Part shown: in pieces, positions 7,746 through 16,238 of the stretch | Layout of the letters: every line of letters begins with the position of its first letter | Numbering within the stretch: position 1 is the stretch's first letter | NCBI GenBank assembly: GCA_023391335.1 | Contig: JAEWBG010000002.1 | Location: 1-33,235 of the forward strand | Length of the DNA stretch: 33,235 nucleotides | From: Pseudomonadota bacterium | GTDB lineage: Bacteria; Pseudomonadota; Gammaproteobacteria; Steroidobacterales; Steroidobacteraceae | Direction: 5' to 3' | Notes under the pieces: model-generated | Seen by the model: only the letters and a program-made list of their open reading frames with translations | What the model was told of the DNA's origin: nothing | The model's database searches: none | Program-made: the position numbers and the translations under genes

Positions 7746-10619
7746 ATGTCCTCATTCATCGTCATCCGCGGCGCGCGCACTCACAATTTGCGCAATATCG
7801 ACGTGGAGCTGCCTCGTGACCGGCTGATCGTGTTCACCGGGCTGTCCGGATCGGGCAAGTCGTCTCTGGCATTCGATACGATCTACGCCGAGGGTCAGCG
7901 GCGCTACGTCGAATCGCTGTCGGCCTATGCGCGGCAATTCTTATCGATGATGGAGAAGCCCGACGTCGACACCATCGATGGGCTCTCGCCGGCGATCGCC
8001 ATCGAACAGAAATCGACATCGCATAACCCGCGCTCCACGGTTGGGACAGTCACCGAAATCTACGATCACCTGCGTTTGCTGTTTGCGCGGGTCGGCACGC
8101 CGCGCTGCCCCGATCACGGCATCGACTTGGCCGCACAGACGGTCAGCCAAATGGTCGATCTCGTGCTCCAACAACCCGAAGGCACTGCATTGCTATTGAT
8201 CGCGCCAATGATCGACGCGCGCAAAGGCGAACACGCCGAAGTGATCGAACAATTGCGTGGGCAAGGCTTCGTGCGCGCACGTATCGATGGCAAGGTCATC
8301 GAACTCGATGACCCGCCCAAGCTCGACCCGAAGAAGAAGCACACGATCGAGGCGGTCGTCGATCGCGTGAAAGTCCGGCCCGATATTGCACAGCGACTTG
8401 CGGAATCCTTCGAGACTGCACTGCGCCTCTCAGACGGCACGGCGAAAGTAGCTTTCATGGACGATCCGAAGAAGGAAGAGTTGGTGTTCTCCGATCGTTT
8501 TGCATGTCGCATCTGCGGCTATAGCATCGCGGAACTCGAGCCACGCCTGTTCTCGTTCAACAATCCTGCGGGCGCGTGCTCGACATGTTCGGGCCTTGGC
8601 GTTCAACAATTCTTCGATCCTTCGCGCGTCGTACACCATCCGAATCTCTCGCTGGCAGGCGGAGCGATCCGCGGTTGGGACCGCCGCAACGCGTACTACT
8701 TTGCGCTCGTGCAGTCCCTCGCGAAGCACTACAAGTTCGATGTCGAAGAACCTTGGGAAAATCTCTCCGAACGCAACCGCAAAGTCGTGCTGTACGGAAG
8801 CGGCGAGGAGAAGATCGACTTCCGTTACGTCGATGCGAAAGGTGGCACCCTGCGGCGCAGCCACAAGTGGGAAGGCGTCATCCCCAATCTCGAGCGACGT
8901 TATCGCGAGACTGAATCGCTCGCGGTTCGAGAGGAACTGGCGAAGTACTTGAGCAATCAGCCCTGTCCGGAATGCCAAGGCAGTCGATTGAATCGCGCCG
9001 CGCGAAATGTGTTCGTCGCAGATCGCAATCTTCCTGAGATCGCGCGTCTGCCTGTGAGCGACGCGCTGAACTTCAGCACCCACCTGCATCTGGAGGGGTG
9101 GCGCGGCGAGATCGCCGCCAAAATTGTCAAAGAAATTGCCGATCGCCTGCGCTTCCTGAGCGATGTAGGCCTGGACTATCTCACGCTCGATCGCAGTGCC
9201 GACACGCTATCGGGCGGCGAAGCGCAACGCATTCGCCTTGCGAGCCAGATCGGATCGGGGCTCGTGGGCGTCATGTACATCCTCGATGAGCCCTCGATTG
9301 GATTGCATCAGCGCGACAACGATCGTCTATTGCACACACTGAATCGACTGCGCGATTTAGGCAACACGGTCATCGTCGTCGAGCACGATGAAGATGCAAT
9401 CCGTCACGCCGATCACGTGATCGATTTAGGGCCGGGCGCGGGCGTTCACGGGGGCCAAATCATTGCGCAAGGCACACCGGCGGAAATCGCCGCGAACAAA
9501 GATTCGCTCACCGGCCAATATCTCTCAGGTGCTCGCGAGATCGCTGTGCCCGCGATGCGCACGCCATTTCAAAGCGATCGGATCCTTCGCATCGTCAATG
9601 CTCACGGCAACAATCTGCGCAATGTCACCGTCGAGATCCCACTCGGCCTCATGACCTGCGTCACCGGCGTTTCCGGCTCGGGCAAATCCACGCTCGTGAA
9701 TGACACGCTCTACCAATTCGTCGCGCGTCAATTGAACGACGCATCCACCGACCCGGCGCCGAGCGACGGCGTCGAAGGCCTGGAACAGATCGACCGCGTC
9801 ATCGACATCGATCAAAGTCCGATCGGACGCACGCCGCGGTCCAATCCCGCGACGTACACGGGGCTCTTCACTCCTATCAGAGATATTTTTGCCGCGGTCC
9901 CTGAGGCCCGCGCACGCGGTTACGAAGCCGGACGTTTTAGCTTCAACGTCAAAGGCGGTCGCTGCGAGGCGTGCCAGGGCGACGGTGTGATCAAAGTTGA
10001 AATGCATTTTCTGCCTGACGTCTATGTCGCGTGCGATGTGTGCAAAGGCCAACGCTACAACCGCGAGACACTCGAGATTCGCTACAAGGGTAAGAACATC
10101 AGCGAAGTGCTCGAAATGACGGTGGAAGATGCGCTGGAGTTCTTCCGGCATGCACCTGTGATTGCACCGAAGCTTCAGACGCTGATGGACGTGGGGCTTT
10201 CGTATATTCGGTTGGGCCAGAACGCTACGACGCTATCCGGTGGCGAAGCGCAGCGCGTAAAACTTGCGAAAGAGCTTTCTAAGCGCTCAACCGGACGCAC
10301 GCTCTACATTCTGGATGAACCGACTACTGGCCTGCACTTTTACGACATCGAGCAATTGCTTCGCGTGCTGCACCGACTGCGCGATGAGGGCAACACCATC
10401 GTCGTGATTGAACACAACCTCGACGTCATCAAGACCGCAGATTGGATCATCGACCTTGGACCGGAAGGCGGGAATGGCGGTGGCATGATCGTTGCGACCG
10501 GCACGCCTGAGGCAATCGCCGCAGATGCAAGGTCGCATACGGGGCGATATCTCGCACCAGTGCTCGCGAAGAGGGCTGGAGGCCGGAGGCTGGAGGCTGG
10601 AGCCAGAAAAGGCCTTTAA
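7746..10619 (+). CDS. uvrA: Excinuclease ABC subunit UvrA
   Basis: DNA damage-recognition ATPase of nucleotide excision repair, acting as a dimer with UvrB. The 957 residues (E. coli 940) include Walker A GLSGSGKSS (about 31-39) and GVSGSGKST (about 640), two ABC signatures LSGGEAQR, and two zinc modules: CRICGYS...CSTC starting near 253 and CEACQGDG...CDVC near 739. ATG 7746 is chosen because MSSFIVIRGARTHNLRN matches the family; an upstream TTG (7704) in frame would add 14 unlikely residues. The C-terminus is odd: after the normal end (GRYLAPVLAKRA) the last dozen or so residues are encoded by a GGCTGGA-unit spacer repeat that runs through the stop codon. Confidence 0.97.
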   Translation: MSSFIVIRGARTHNLRNIDVELPRDRLIVFTGLSGSGKSSLAFDTIYAEGQRRYVESLSAYARQFLSMMEKPDVDTIDGLSPAIAIEQKSTSHNPRSTVGTVTEIYDHLRLLFARVGTPRCPDHGIDLAAQTVSQMVDLVLQQPEGTALLLIAPMIDARKGEHAEVIEQLRGQGFVRARIDGKVIELDDPPKLDPKKKHTIEAVVDRVKVRPDIAQRLAESFETALRLSDGTAKVAFMDDPKKEELVFSDRFACRICGYSIAELEPRLFSFNNPAGACSTCSGLGVQQFFDPSRVVHHPNLSLAGGAIRGWDRRNAYYFALVQSLAKHYKFDVEEPWENLSERNRKVVLYGSGEEKIDFRYVDAKGGTLRRSHKWEGVIPNLERRYRETESLAVREELAKYLSNQPCPECQGSRLNRAARNVFVADRNLPEIARLPVSDALNFSTHLHLEGWRGEIAAKIVKEIADRLRFLSDVGLDYLTLDRSADTLSGGEAQRIRLASQIGSGLVGVMYILDEPSIGLHQRDNDRLLHTLNRLRDLGNTVIVVEHDEDAIRHADHVIDLGPGAGVHGGQIIAQGTPAEIAANKDSLTGQYLSGAREIAVPAMRTPFQSDRILRIVNAHGNNLRNVTVEIPLGLMTCVTGVSGSGKSTLVNDTLYQFVARQLNDASTDPAPSDGVEGLEQIDRVIDIDQSPIGRTPRSNPATYTGLFTPIRDIFAAVPEARARGYEAGRFSFNVKGGRCEACQGDGVIKVEMHFLPDVYVACDVCKGQRYNRETLEIRYKGKNISEVLEMTVEDALEFFRHAPVIAPKLQTLMDVGLSYIRLGQNATTLSGGEAQRVKLAKELSKRSTGRTLYILDEPTTGLHFYDIEQLLRVLHRLRDEGNTIVVIEHNLDVIKTADWIIDLGPEGGNGGGMIVATGTPEAIAADARSHTGRYLAPVLAKRAGGRRLEAGARKGL

Positions 10620-10758
10620 TGCTCTTGCCGTCGCAAACCAGCTCGGGCAACTAGCCCCGTTTCCTGGCGGTTCGTCCATAAGCAGTCAATGCGAAGTTGG
10701 ACGATCACACTCTTCCATCCTATTCTGGCCTCCAGCCTCCAGCCTCCAGCCTCCAGCC
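10574..10758. repeat. Inverted-arm repeat (GGCTGGA units) overlapping the uvrA 3' end
   Basis: Left arm 10574-10612 consists of GGCTGGA-type 7-mers ending in AGCCAGAAAAGG. Right arm 10719-10758 is its reverse complement (CCTATTCTGGCCTCCAGCCT...), about 39 bases with few mismatches. The 106-bp core between them shows no gene. The left arm is translated as the C-terminal tail of UvrA, and the right arm ends 7 nt before the start of the next gene. A related stretch (GGCTGGAGCCAGAAAGGGC) occurs in the secY-rpmJ spacer. Confidence 0.88.
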
Positions 10759-10765
10759 ATTCTCC

Positions 10766-11428
10766 ATGTTGTCACTCTGTTCTTTCAGCGGCGGCAAGGA
10801 TTCGTGTCTTGCACTTTGGCGCGCACAGCGTGCTGGATTGGATGTTCGCAGCCTGCTTGTGATGTTCGAAGAAACGGGCGAACGTAGTCGCTCGCACGCG
10901 CTTCCGCTCGATCTCATTCGCAAACAAGCCGACGCGATGCAGTTGCAGTTGCGAGTTGGAAACGCGAGTTGGGCCAGCTACGAAGCTGAGTTCGTCAACA
11001 TGCTAAAGCAGTATCGTGCGGATGGATTCGAGACAGCCATCTTCGGTGACATCGACCTTCAACCGCATCGCGATTGGGAAGAACGCGTCTGTGCGCTGGC
11101 TGACATCAAACCGGTATTGCCGCTCTGGCTAGAGAAGCGCGATGCGCTCTCACGCGAAGTCATTGGCGAAGGCTTCAAAGCGGTCGTCGTGTGCGTCGAT
11201 ACCCGATTTCTCGATGCTTCGTTCTGCGGTCGCGAATACGACGCGCAGTTCATCGCGGAGCTGCCGCCTCACGTCGATGCCTGCGGCGAGAATGGCGAGT
11301 TCCACACGTTCGTGTATGACGGCCCGAATTTCTCGAAGCCTGTTCCGTTTGAGATCGCTGGGTTTGAAGACTATGTGGCGCCGGCTGAATTCGGGGGCGT
11401 GAGGTATCGCTTTGCGACTTTAAGATGA
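10766..11428 (+). CDS. DPH6-like PP-loop ATPase (diphthine-ammonia ligase family)
   Basis: A 220-residue adenine-nucleotide alpha-hydrolase of the DPH6/MJ0570-like family. The N-terminal PP-loop SGGKDSCLALW (residues about 7-17) binds ATP. The region around FGDIDLQPHRDWEERVC and the C-terminal GENGEFHTFVYDGP block are typical of this family. In archaea and eukaryotes DPH6 amidates diphthine, which bacteria lack, so the bacterial substrate is unknown. ATG 10766 gives MLSLCSFSGGKDS, the family start. Upstream in-frame codons read through the repeat arm and are rejected. No Shine-Dalgarno is evident, the repeat lying directly in front. Confidence 0.85.
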   Translation: MLSLCSFSGGKDSCLALWRAQRAGLDVRSLLVMFEETGERSRSHALPLDLIRKQADAMQLQLRVGNASWASYEAEFVNMLKQYRADGFETAIFGDIDLQPHRDWEERVCALADIKPVLPLWLEKRDALSREVIGEGFKAVVVCVDTRFLDASFCGREYDAQFIAELPPHVDACGENGEFHTFVYDGPNFSKPVPFEIAGFEDYVAPAEFGGVRYRFATLR

Positions 11429-11433
11429 AGAAC

Positions 11434-11610
11434 AGAAGTATCTCCACGGAGGACACGGAGATCACGGAGATCACGAATGGATTCAGACTGGCAACTGGAA
11501 CAAGAAAATGCAGACCACCAAGGAGGGAGTGCCGGAGTTCAATGCCTACTTTGGCCTCGTCAATTCTGTATTTACTTTTTACCTCCGTGCCCTCCGTGGA
11601 GATATCTTCT
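11434..11610. repeat. Inverted-arm repeat (CACGGAG units) between convergent genes
   Basis: Left arm 11434-11460 (AGAAGTATCTCCACGGAGGA...) and right arm 11581-11610 are reverse complements over about 27 bases with few mismatches, with a unit of about 9 nt (CACGGAGAT). The left arm starts 6 nt after the stop of the DPH6-like gene. The right arm runs to the stop codon of the GNAT gene (11610-11612). The 120-bp core has no gene. Transcripts from either side would end in the same hairpin, so it could act as a bidirectional 3'-end structure. Confidence 0.85.
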
Positions 11611-12128
11611 TATCTGGTCCGGGTCCGAACCGTACTAAAGGTCTGCCGAACTTCGCCGGACGCCACCGTTTCGCGATACTGCCCATTCGTATACTGAGAC
11701 ACGATCGAGCGCCAGAACGCCACAGCAGGTCGGTTGTAAAGAAACTCGGTGACTTCCCAGTTGCCTTCGAAGCGATTGAAGATCAACTTCGCGGCCTCGC
11801 GCCCGATACCTAAGCGACGCGAACGCAGGTCGATAAAAAATTCGGCCATACGGAAATCGGTCTTCTCGCGCAAGTTACGCGGAGGGCGGCTCACCAAAGC
11901 AAATCCGACGGGTTTGTCGTTATGCAGAATGATGAGCGGGTGAGAACTGTCATCGGCAAACCACCGAGCCATGAGATCGTCCTGGCGTTCGCCGAATTCG
12001 CCCGACGCGGGGAACATCCCCGTATTCATGCTCAGTTGGGAAAGGTCTTCCAGATACTCTGGATATTGGCTTTGAATCCAGTTGCGGTCTTGCGCTGAGT
12101 TTTGCGCGTCGCGAATGCGAACTGACAC
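11610..12128 (-). CDS. GNAT family N-acetyltransferase
   Basis: A 172-residue protein with the GNAT fold. Strand segments around PLIILHNDKPVGFALV (about 64-79) and FRMAEFFIDLRSRRLGIGREAA contain the acetyl-CoA pyrophosphate-binding motif A (R-R-x-G-I-G). The following NRFEGNWEVTEFLYNRPAVAFWRSIV matches motif B of ribosomal/small-molecule GNATs. The substrate cannot be inferred. The start is a GTG (12126-12128) with a weak AGGGAA upstream; a later start would cut into the domain. The terminal TAA lies at the edge of a repeat arm. Confidence 0.82.
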   Translation of the reverse strand: MSVRIRDAQNSAQDRNWIQSQYPEYLEDLSQLSMNTGMFPASGEFGERQDDLMARWFADDSSHPLIILHNDKPVGFALVSRPPRNLREKTDFRMAEFFIDLRSRRLGIGREAAKLIFNRFEGNWEVTEFLYNRPAVAFWRSIVSQYTNGQYRETVASGEVRQTFSTVRTRTR

Positions 12129-12189
12129 TGGAATTGCGCTGGCGTTCCCTGCCCTCTCCTTTGATCTACACCTTTAGACGGTTAGACAA

Positions 12190-12216
12190 CGGCCTCGAGC
12201 TAGATGCTCGAGACCG
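12190..12216. terminator. Hairpin between lipoprotein and GNAT genes, possible terminator
   Basis: CGGCCTCGAGC (12190-12200) pairs with GCTCGAGACCG (12206-12216) around a 5-base loop, with one mismatch in an 11-bp stem. It lies 12 nt past the stop of the minus-strand lipoprotein gene. No T-tract follows on either side, so it is a weak terminator candidate and could instead be an mRNA-end structure. Confidence 0.4.
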
Positions 12217-12228
12217 TCGAATCAGCAA

Positions 12229-12468
12229 TTACTGCTTTGGAGCATCCGCCGGAGGCGTGGTGCTGCCGCTGTCGGCCGGAGCCGGAGTGGCATCAGCAGG
12301 AGCTTGATCAGCCGGAGGCGTTTCTGCAGGAGCAGGCTCAGCAGCCGGAGCAGCAGCCGGCTCAGACGCTGCAGGAGCGGTGTCAGCAGCAGGAGCTTCT
12401 TCCTTCTTCGCGCAAGCAGCGATGGAGAGCGAGAGCGCCAGAGCGGCGAGAATCATTTTCGCGTTCAT
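12229..12468 (-). CDS. Small Ala/Pro-rich lipoprotein
   Basis: A 79-residue predicted lipoprotein. MNAKMILAALALSLSIAAC is a type II signal peptide with a good lipobox (SIAAC, Cys19), after which KKEE begins the mature chain. The remaining roughly 60 residues are a low-complexity Ala/Pro/Glu/Asp tail (AAPAAEPAPAETPPADQAP) with no recognisable domain. Such tails tether to the envelope or act as spacers; no function can be assigned. ATG 12466-12468 is chosen because a GGGTG sits 10 nt upstream; an earlier GTG (12478-12480) is in frame. Low-complexity proteins of this type evolve quickly. Confidence 0.75.
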   Translation of the reverse strand: MNAKMILAALALSLSIAACAKKEEAPAADTAPAASEPAAAPAAEPAPAETPPADQAPADATPAPADSGSTTPPADAPKQ

Positions 12469-12551
12469 GTGTTGTTTCACCCAGTGACGAGTTGATAACG
12501 GTGTTTCTAACGAACAAGCTAGAAGACAGTTCCTCTTCGATAGCGCGCGGG

Positions 12552-12579
12552 ATTCTAGAATGTTTCAGTTGCATTTGAA
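12552..12579 (-). promoter_or_regulatory. Possible sigma70 promoter for the lipoprotein gene
   Basis: On the minus strand TTCAAA (12574-12579) and TAGAAT (12552-12557) are spaced by 16 nt and lie about 85 nt upstream of the lipoprotein start. The -10 is one base from consensus; the -35 is poor. Tentative. Confidence 0.3.
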
Positions 12580-12702
12580 ACAGTGTTCCGCAGCACGTGA
12601 ACCAATGCGTCTGTGCGAATGGCATTTCACTCGAAGGCGATTTGAGTCTTATTTTCCAGGCGTTTTTGCACTGCGCACTGACTTCATCGCACGTGCATGA
12701 TG

Positions 12703-12767
12703 TTGACGATTCATTGACAATTGCATCCGCAACAAGCGCGGCAGTCGGCCATTGACGATTTATTGAC
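12703..12767. promoter_or_regulatory. Two copies of a TTGAC-N6-TTGAC box upstream of pepQ
   Basis: TTGACGATTCATTGAC (12703-12718) and TTGACGATTTATTGAC (12752-12767) differ at one base and start 49 bp apart. Each consists of two TTGAC half-sites with an 11-bp period, the arrangement recognised by OmpR/PhoB-type response regulators. They lie in a 390-bp spacer between the divergent lipoprotein and pepQ genes, where nothing else but the promoter candidate is recognisable. A regulator cannot be named. Confidence 0.45.
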
Positions 12768-12858
12768 GAACTCGATCAGCTCTCACGCGTTGTCGCATTC
12801 GATGTCGCACATCAGCTGCGCATTCGGCTCCTTGTCGTTTCCATGTTGAGTACACGCA

Positions 12859-14172
12859 ATGCTTGCCACTCTATACGCCGACCACCTCACCGCTCTACGC
12901 GAACGCACGGACCGAGCATTGGCCAAGCATGGTTTCGATTCGCTCGCGGTATTTGCAGGCCGATCGCCCATGCAGTTTCTGGACGATCAGCCGTATCCGT
13001 TCAAGGCGAACCCACATTTCAAGCAGTGGGTGCCGCTTGTCGATGCGGCAGAGTGCTGGCTGCTGTATCGACCCGGCGCCCGGCCGAGCTTGCTGTTCTT
13101 CCAGCCAGAGGACTATTGGCACCAGCCAGGCAACGTGCCTAACGCGTTTTGGACGGCGATGTTCGAGATCGAGGTGATCCGCGATTCAGACGCCGCACGC
13201 AGCCACGTGGCGACGCTCAAGAACTGCGCATTCGTCGGCGAATGGCAAGATGAGTTCTCGACATGGGGACAGTTACAAGCAAACCCGTCGGCACTTCTCG
13301 AACAGCTTCATTTTGCGAGAGCTCGCAAGTCTGCCTTCGAGTTGGAATGCATGCGCCGTGCGTCAGTCATCGGTGTGCAAGGTCATCGCGCCGCCGAGGC
13401 TGCATTTCGCAACGGCTGTTCGGAATTTGAGATTCACATCGAGTATTTGCGCGCGAGCCAACAGACCGATACCGAGCTGCCCTACCCCAATATCGTGGCG
13501 CTTAATCGCCACGGGGCCGTCCTACACTATCAACATCAAGAACGAACCCGCCCCGAGCGCTCGCTTGCGTTCTTGATCGACGCGGGCGCAACGTATTTGG
13601 GTTATGCGTGCGACATCACACGGACATACGCACGTGCCGGGGAATTCTTTGAGCTCATCGAACGAGTGGACTCGCTTCAGCAGGAGCTCTGCTCCGAGGT
13701 TCGAGCAGGGATCGACTATGTCGATATTCATTTGTCGGCGCATCGCAGGATTGCAGAAGCGCTTCGCGATGCGGGCGTAATTCGTTCGAGCCCAGACGGC
13801 GCGGTTGAATCTGGACTGACTTCCGTCTTCTTTCCGCACGGCATCGGCCATCTGATCGGCTTGCAGGTGCACGATGTCTCGGGCCTGGCGATGGATGAGA
13901 GCGGCACGCAGCGCGCACGTCCTGCCAATCACCCGTTCCTACGTCTCACACGCAAACTCGAACCCGGCTTCGTCGTGACCATCGAGCCGGGCATTTACTT
14001 CATCGACATGCTATTGCGCGAAGCACGCGGCAAATCCATTGCGCGCGACATCAACTGGAATCGCGTCGATGCACTGCATCCTTTCGGCGGCATCCGCGTC
14101 GAAGACGACGTGGTATGCGCCGAAGGCGAACCGGAAAATCTCACGCGGGCAGCGTTCGCCGCAGCGCAGTAA
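12859..14172 (+). CDS. pepQ: Xaa-Pro dipeptidase (prolidase)
   Basis: A 437-residue cytosolic dimetal (Mn2+) peptidase that hydrolyses X-Pro dipeptides (E. coli PepQ 443). The N-terminal domain spans about 1-155. The C-terminal pita-bread domain has the five metal ligands: Asp241 (FLIDAGA), Asp252 (ACDITRTYA), a His near 326 (FFPHGIGHLIG), a Glu near 375 (TIEPGIYF) and a Glu near 414 (GIRVEDDVV). ATG 12859 starts MLATLYADHLTALRERTD as expected for the family. It stands alone on the plus strand, convergent with mscL. The stop is soon followed by a repeat-like spacer. Confidence 0.95.
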   Translation: MLATLYADHLTALRERTDRALAKHGFDSLAVFAGRSPMQFLDDQPYPFKANPHFKQWVPLVDAAECWLLYRPGARPSLLFFQPEDYWHQPGNVPNAFWTAMFEIEVIRDSDAARSHVATLKNCAFVGEWQDEFSTWGQLQANPSALLEQLHFARARKSAFELECMRRASVIGVQGHRAAEAAFRNGCSEFEIHIEYLRASQQTDTELPYPNIVALNRHGAVLHYQHQERTRPERSLAFLIDAGATYLGYACDITRTYARAGEFFELIERVDSLQQELCSEVRAGIDYVDIHLSAHRRIAEALRDAGVIRSSPDGAVESGLTSVFFPHGIGHLIGLQVHDVSGLAMDESGTQRARPANHPFLRLTRKLEPGFVVTIEPGIYFIDMLLREARGKSIARDINWNRVDALHPFGGIRVEDDVVCAEGEPENLTRAAFAAAQ

Positions 14173-14186
14173 TGGAGGAATGACGT

Positions 14187-14325
14187 GATCAAGTGAAAGG
14201 CGCAGTTCAATCCCGAATGAAGTGTACGCAGACTATCTCGACTAGCGGTGGCAGGTGGCGCCCTGAAAGCCGATCGATCCGCCCTTCACTCCGTCACTGC
14301 ATCACTTCATCACTGCGCCTTTCCC
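14187..14325. repeat. Inverted repeat (GTGATGAAGTGATG type) between pepQ and mscL
   Basis: The mscL stop codon (14310-14312) is embedded in a minus-strand array reading GCAGTGATGAAGTGATGCAG. On the pepQ side, 14187-14206 contains GATCAAGTGAAAGGCGCAGT. The 12-mer GAAAGGCGCAGT occurs in opposite orientations (14195-14206 and 14312-14323). The arms are shorter than in other spacers, but both again adjoin stop codons of convergent genes. Confidence 0.6.
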
Positions 14326-14717
14326 TTCAACAAATCCCTAATCTCCTCCAGCAGCACTTCCTGACGCGGCGGAGCTGCAGGCGCGGCTTCTTGTTTCGCT
14401 TCTTCCTTGCGTCGCAGTCGATTAATCAGCTTCACAATCATGAAAATGGCAAAGGCCACAATGATGAAGTCGAAAGTCGCTTGTAGAAACACGCCGTATC
14501 TTATTGTGACCGGTTCATGACCCGTCATCGCCGGTAGAGTAATAGCGAGCTTGGTGAAGTCGACGCCACCAATGAGATAGCCCAACGGTGGGGTCACCAC
14601 ATCGCTCACCAACGAACTGACGATCTTGCCGAACGCAGCGCCGATGATGATACCGACCGCCATATCGACGACGTTGCCTTTGACTGCAAACTCGCGGAAC
14701 TCTTTCAGAATGCTCAT
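14310..14717 (-). CDS. mscL: Large-conductance mechanosensitive channel MscL
   Basis: A 135-residue inner-membrane homopentameric channel that opens under hypo-osmotic shock (E. coli 136). The N-terminal amphipathic helix MSILKEFREFAVKGN, TM1 (VVDMAVGIIIGAAFGKIVSSLV), periplasmic loop, TM2 (FIIVAFAIFMIVKLINRL) and a charged C-terminal helix ending EEIRDLLKGKAQ are all present. ATG 14715-14717 is preceded by a perfect GGAGG at 6-nt spacing, excluding the upstream in-frame start. The stop codon TGA is the first element of a GTGATGAAG repeat arm. Confidence 0.97.
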   Translation of the reverse strand: MSILKEFREFAVKGNVVDMAVGIIIGAAFGKIVSSLVSDVVTPPLGYLIGGVDFTKLAITLPAMTGHEPVTIRYGVFLQATFDFIIVAFAIFMIVKLINRLRRKEEAKQEAAPAAPPRQEVLLEEIRDLLKGKAQ

Positions 14718-14732
14718 GTGACCTCCGGTCAA

Positions 14733-14830
14733 GCTGTAGGCTCTAAGTTCTGGGGCTGTAGGTCGGAAGAGAAAGGGGTTTGTGATTCGTAGCCGTTATT
14801 GATTCTTTCCTACAGTCGACAGCCTACAGG
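14733..14830. repeat. Inverted-arm repeat (GGCTGTA units) between sthA and mscL
   Basis: Left arm 14733-14775 (GCTGTAGGCT...GGGGCTGTAGGTCGG) matches the reverse complement of 14804-14830 (TTTCCTACAGTCGACAGCC...). The arm nearest sthA starts about 11 nt after its stop (14841-14843), and the other ends just before the mscL Shine-Dalgarno. The loop is about 28 nt. Confidence 0.8.
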
Positions 14831-14840
14831 GTGGAATCTG

Positions 14841-16238
14841 CTAAGTCAGCCTGTTGATTCCGTTGTACGCCGCAACACGGTAGGCCTCGGCCATGGTCGG
14901 ATAGTTGAATGTCGTTCGCGTGAAAAAGCGGATGTCGTTGATGTCGGCGCTTGCCATCACGGTTTGGCCGATGTGCACGATTTCGGAGGCGCCGTCGCCA
15001 AAACAGTGCACGCCCAGCACGGCCATCGTTTCCGCGTGGAAAATGATCTTCAGCATTCCGACGCGCTCATCCGTCATTTGTGCGCGCGCAAGATTCTTGA
15101 ACGCACAGTGGCCGACTTCGTATGGCACTTTGGCTTCCTGTAACTGACGTTCGGTGCGGCCGATCGAAGAAATCTCCGGGATGGTGTAGATGCCGCTCGG
15201 GATCATATCCAGCCGATGCGGCTCGATCGTCGGATCGAACATGTGCTGCACTGCGTGAGACCCTTGCACGTACGCAGCGCTTGCCAGCGCAGGGGGGCCG
15301 GCAATATCACCAACGGCGTAGATGCCCGGCACTGCAGTCTGATAGTGATGATCCACAGCGATTTGCCCGCGGGAATTGCTCGTGAGTCCCACATTCTCGA
15401 GTTTCAATTGGGCGGAGTTGCCTGTGCGTCCATTCGCCCAGAGCAACAGATCGGATTTGATTTTCCGACCGGATTCCAAATGCAAAACGACGTCGCGTTC
15501 GCGAGCTTCGAGCGCCTTGAACTGTTCGTTGTGTCGAATCACACAACCTTGTTCACGCAAGTGGTACGAGAGCGCCTCGGCAATCTCGTCATCCAAGAAG
15601 GAGAGCAGTCGGTCCTGCGTGTTGACGAGCGTGACCTTGGCGCCGAGGTTGATAAAGATCGATGCGTACTCGCATCCGATGACTCCGGCACCGTAGATCG
15701 TCACTGCGAAAGGATGTTCGGGATAGCGCAGGATCGTGTCGCTATCGCGGATGCGCGGATGAGTGAAATCAACTTCGGGAGGATGGTATGGGTGCGAGCC
15801 AGCGGCAATGACGATCTTTCTGCCCGATAGCCGAAACGCCTTGCCGACGCTGGGTTGAACTTCAATCGTGTTCGCGTCGACGAAATGCGCTTCGCCACCG
15901 AAAATCGGCACGCGATTGCGTTCGTAGAATCGGCGGCGACTTGCAACCTGCGACTCGACGACTTTCGTGGCAGACGCCAACATCTGCGGATACGTTAGTT
16001 GCGAAGCTGCTCGGAATTCGCGAAGTAGCGGGTTGCGACGCAGGTCATGCAGGATTTTCACCGCGTGGCGCAGCGCCTTGCTGGGAATCGTGCCCCAGTG
16101 GGTGCAGCCCCCGCCCACTTCGAAGTAACGCTCGACAACCGCCACGCTGTGATGACTTTTCGCCGCCGTCATCGCTGCGCCTTCACCTGCCGGGCCGGTA
16201 CCGATGACCAGCACATCGAACTGCTGAACTGATGACAA
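14841..16238 (-). CDS. sthA: Soluble pyridine nucleotide transhydrogenase
   Basis: A 465-residue FAD flavoprotein that moves hydride between NADPH and NAD+ (E. coli SthA 466). The N-terminal FAD site is VIGTGPAGEGAAM. The signature VGGGCTHWGTIPSKALRHAV has a single Cys where related disulfide reductases have CxxxxC, the hallmark of SthA. The NAD(P)-binding GAGVIGCEYASIF, a second FAD contact around YAVGDIAG, and the C-terminal dimerisation domain ending NYPTMAEAYRVAAYNGINRL complete the enzyme. It is divergent from apbE across a 206-bp spacer in which I see no clear promoter, and it lies upstream of mscL on the same strand. Confidence 0.96.
   Translation of the reverse strand: MSSVQQFDVLVIGTGPAGEGAAMTAAKSHHSVAVVERYFEVGGGCTHWGTIPSKALRHAVKILHDLRRNPLLREFRAASQLTYPQMLASATKVVESQVASRRRFYERNRVPIFGGEAHFVDANTIEVQPSVGKAFRLSGRKIVIAAGSHPYHPPEVDFTHPRIRDSDTILRYPEHPFAVTIYGAGVIGCEYASIFINLGAKVTLVNTQDRLLSFLDDEIAEALSYHLREQGCVIRHNEQFKALEARERDVVLHLESGRKIKSDLLLWANGRTGNSAQLKLENVGLTSNSRGQIAVDHHYQTAVPGIYAVGDIAGPPALASAAYVQGSHAVQHMFDPTIEPHRLDMIPSGIYTIPEISSIGRTERQLQEAKVPYEVGHCAFKNLARAQMTDERVGMLKIIFHAETMAVLGVHCFGDGASEIVHIGQTVMASADINDIRFFTRTTFNYPTMAEAYRVAAYNGINRLT

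Noticed and set aside
6734..7819. Long plus-strand frame covering ssb and the ssb/uvrA spacer
   Set aside because: It is antisense to ssb and runs through the direct repeats; composition is Arg/Pro/Ala-rich with no domain.
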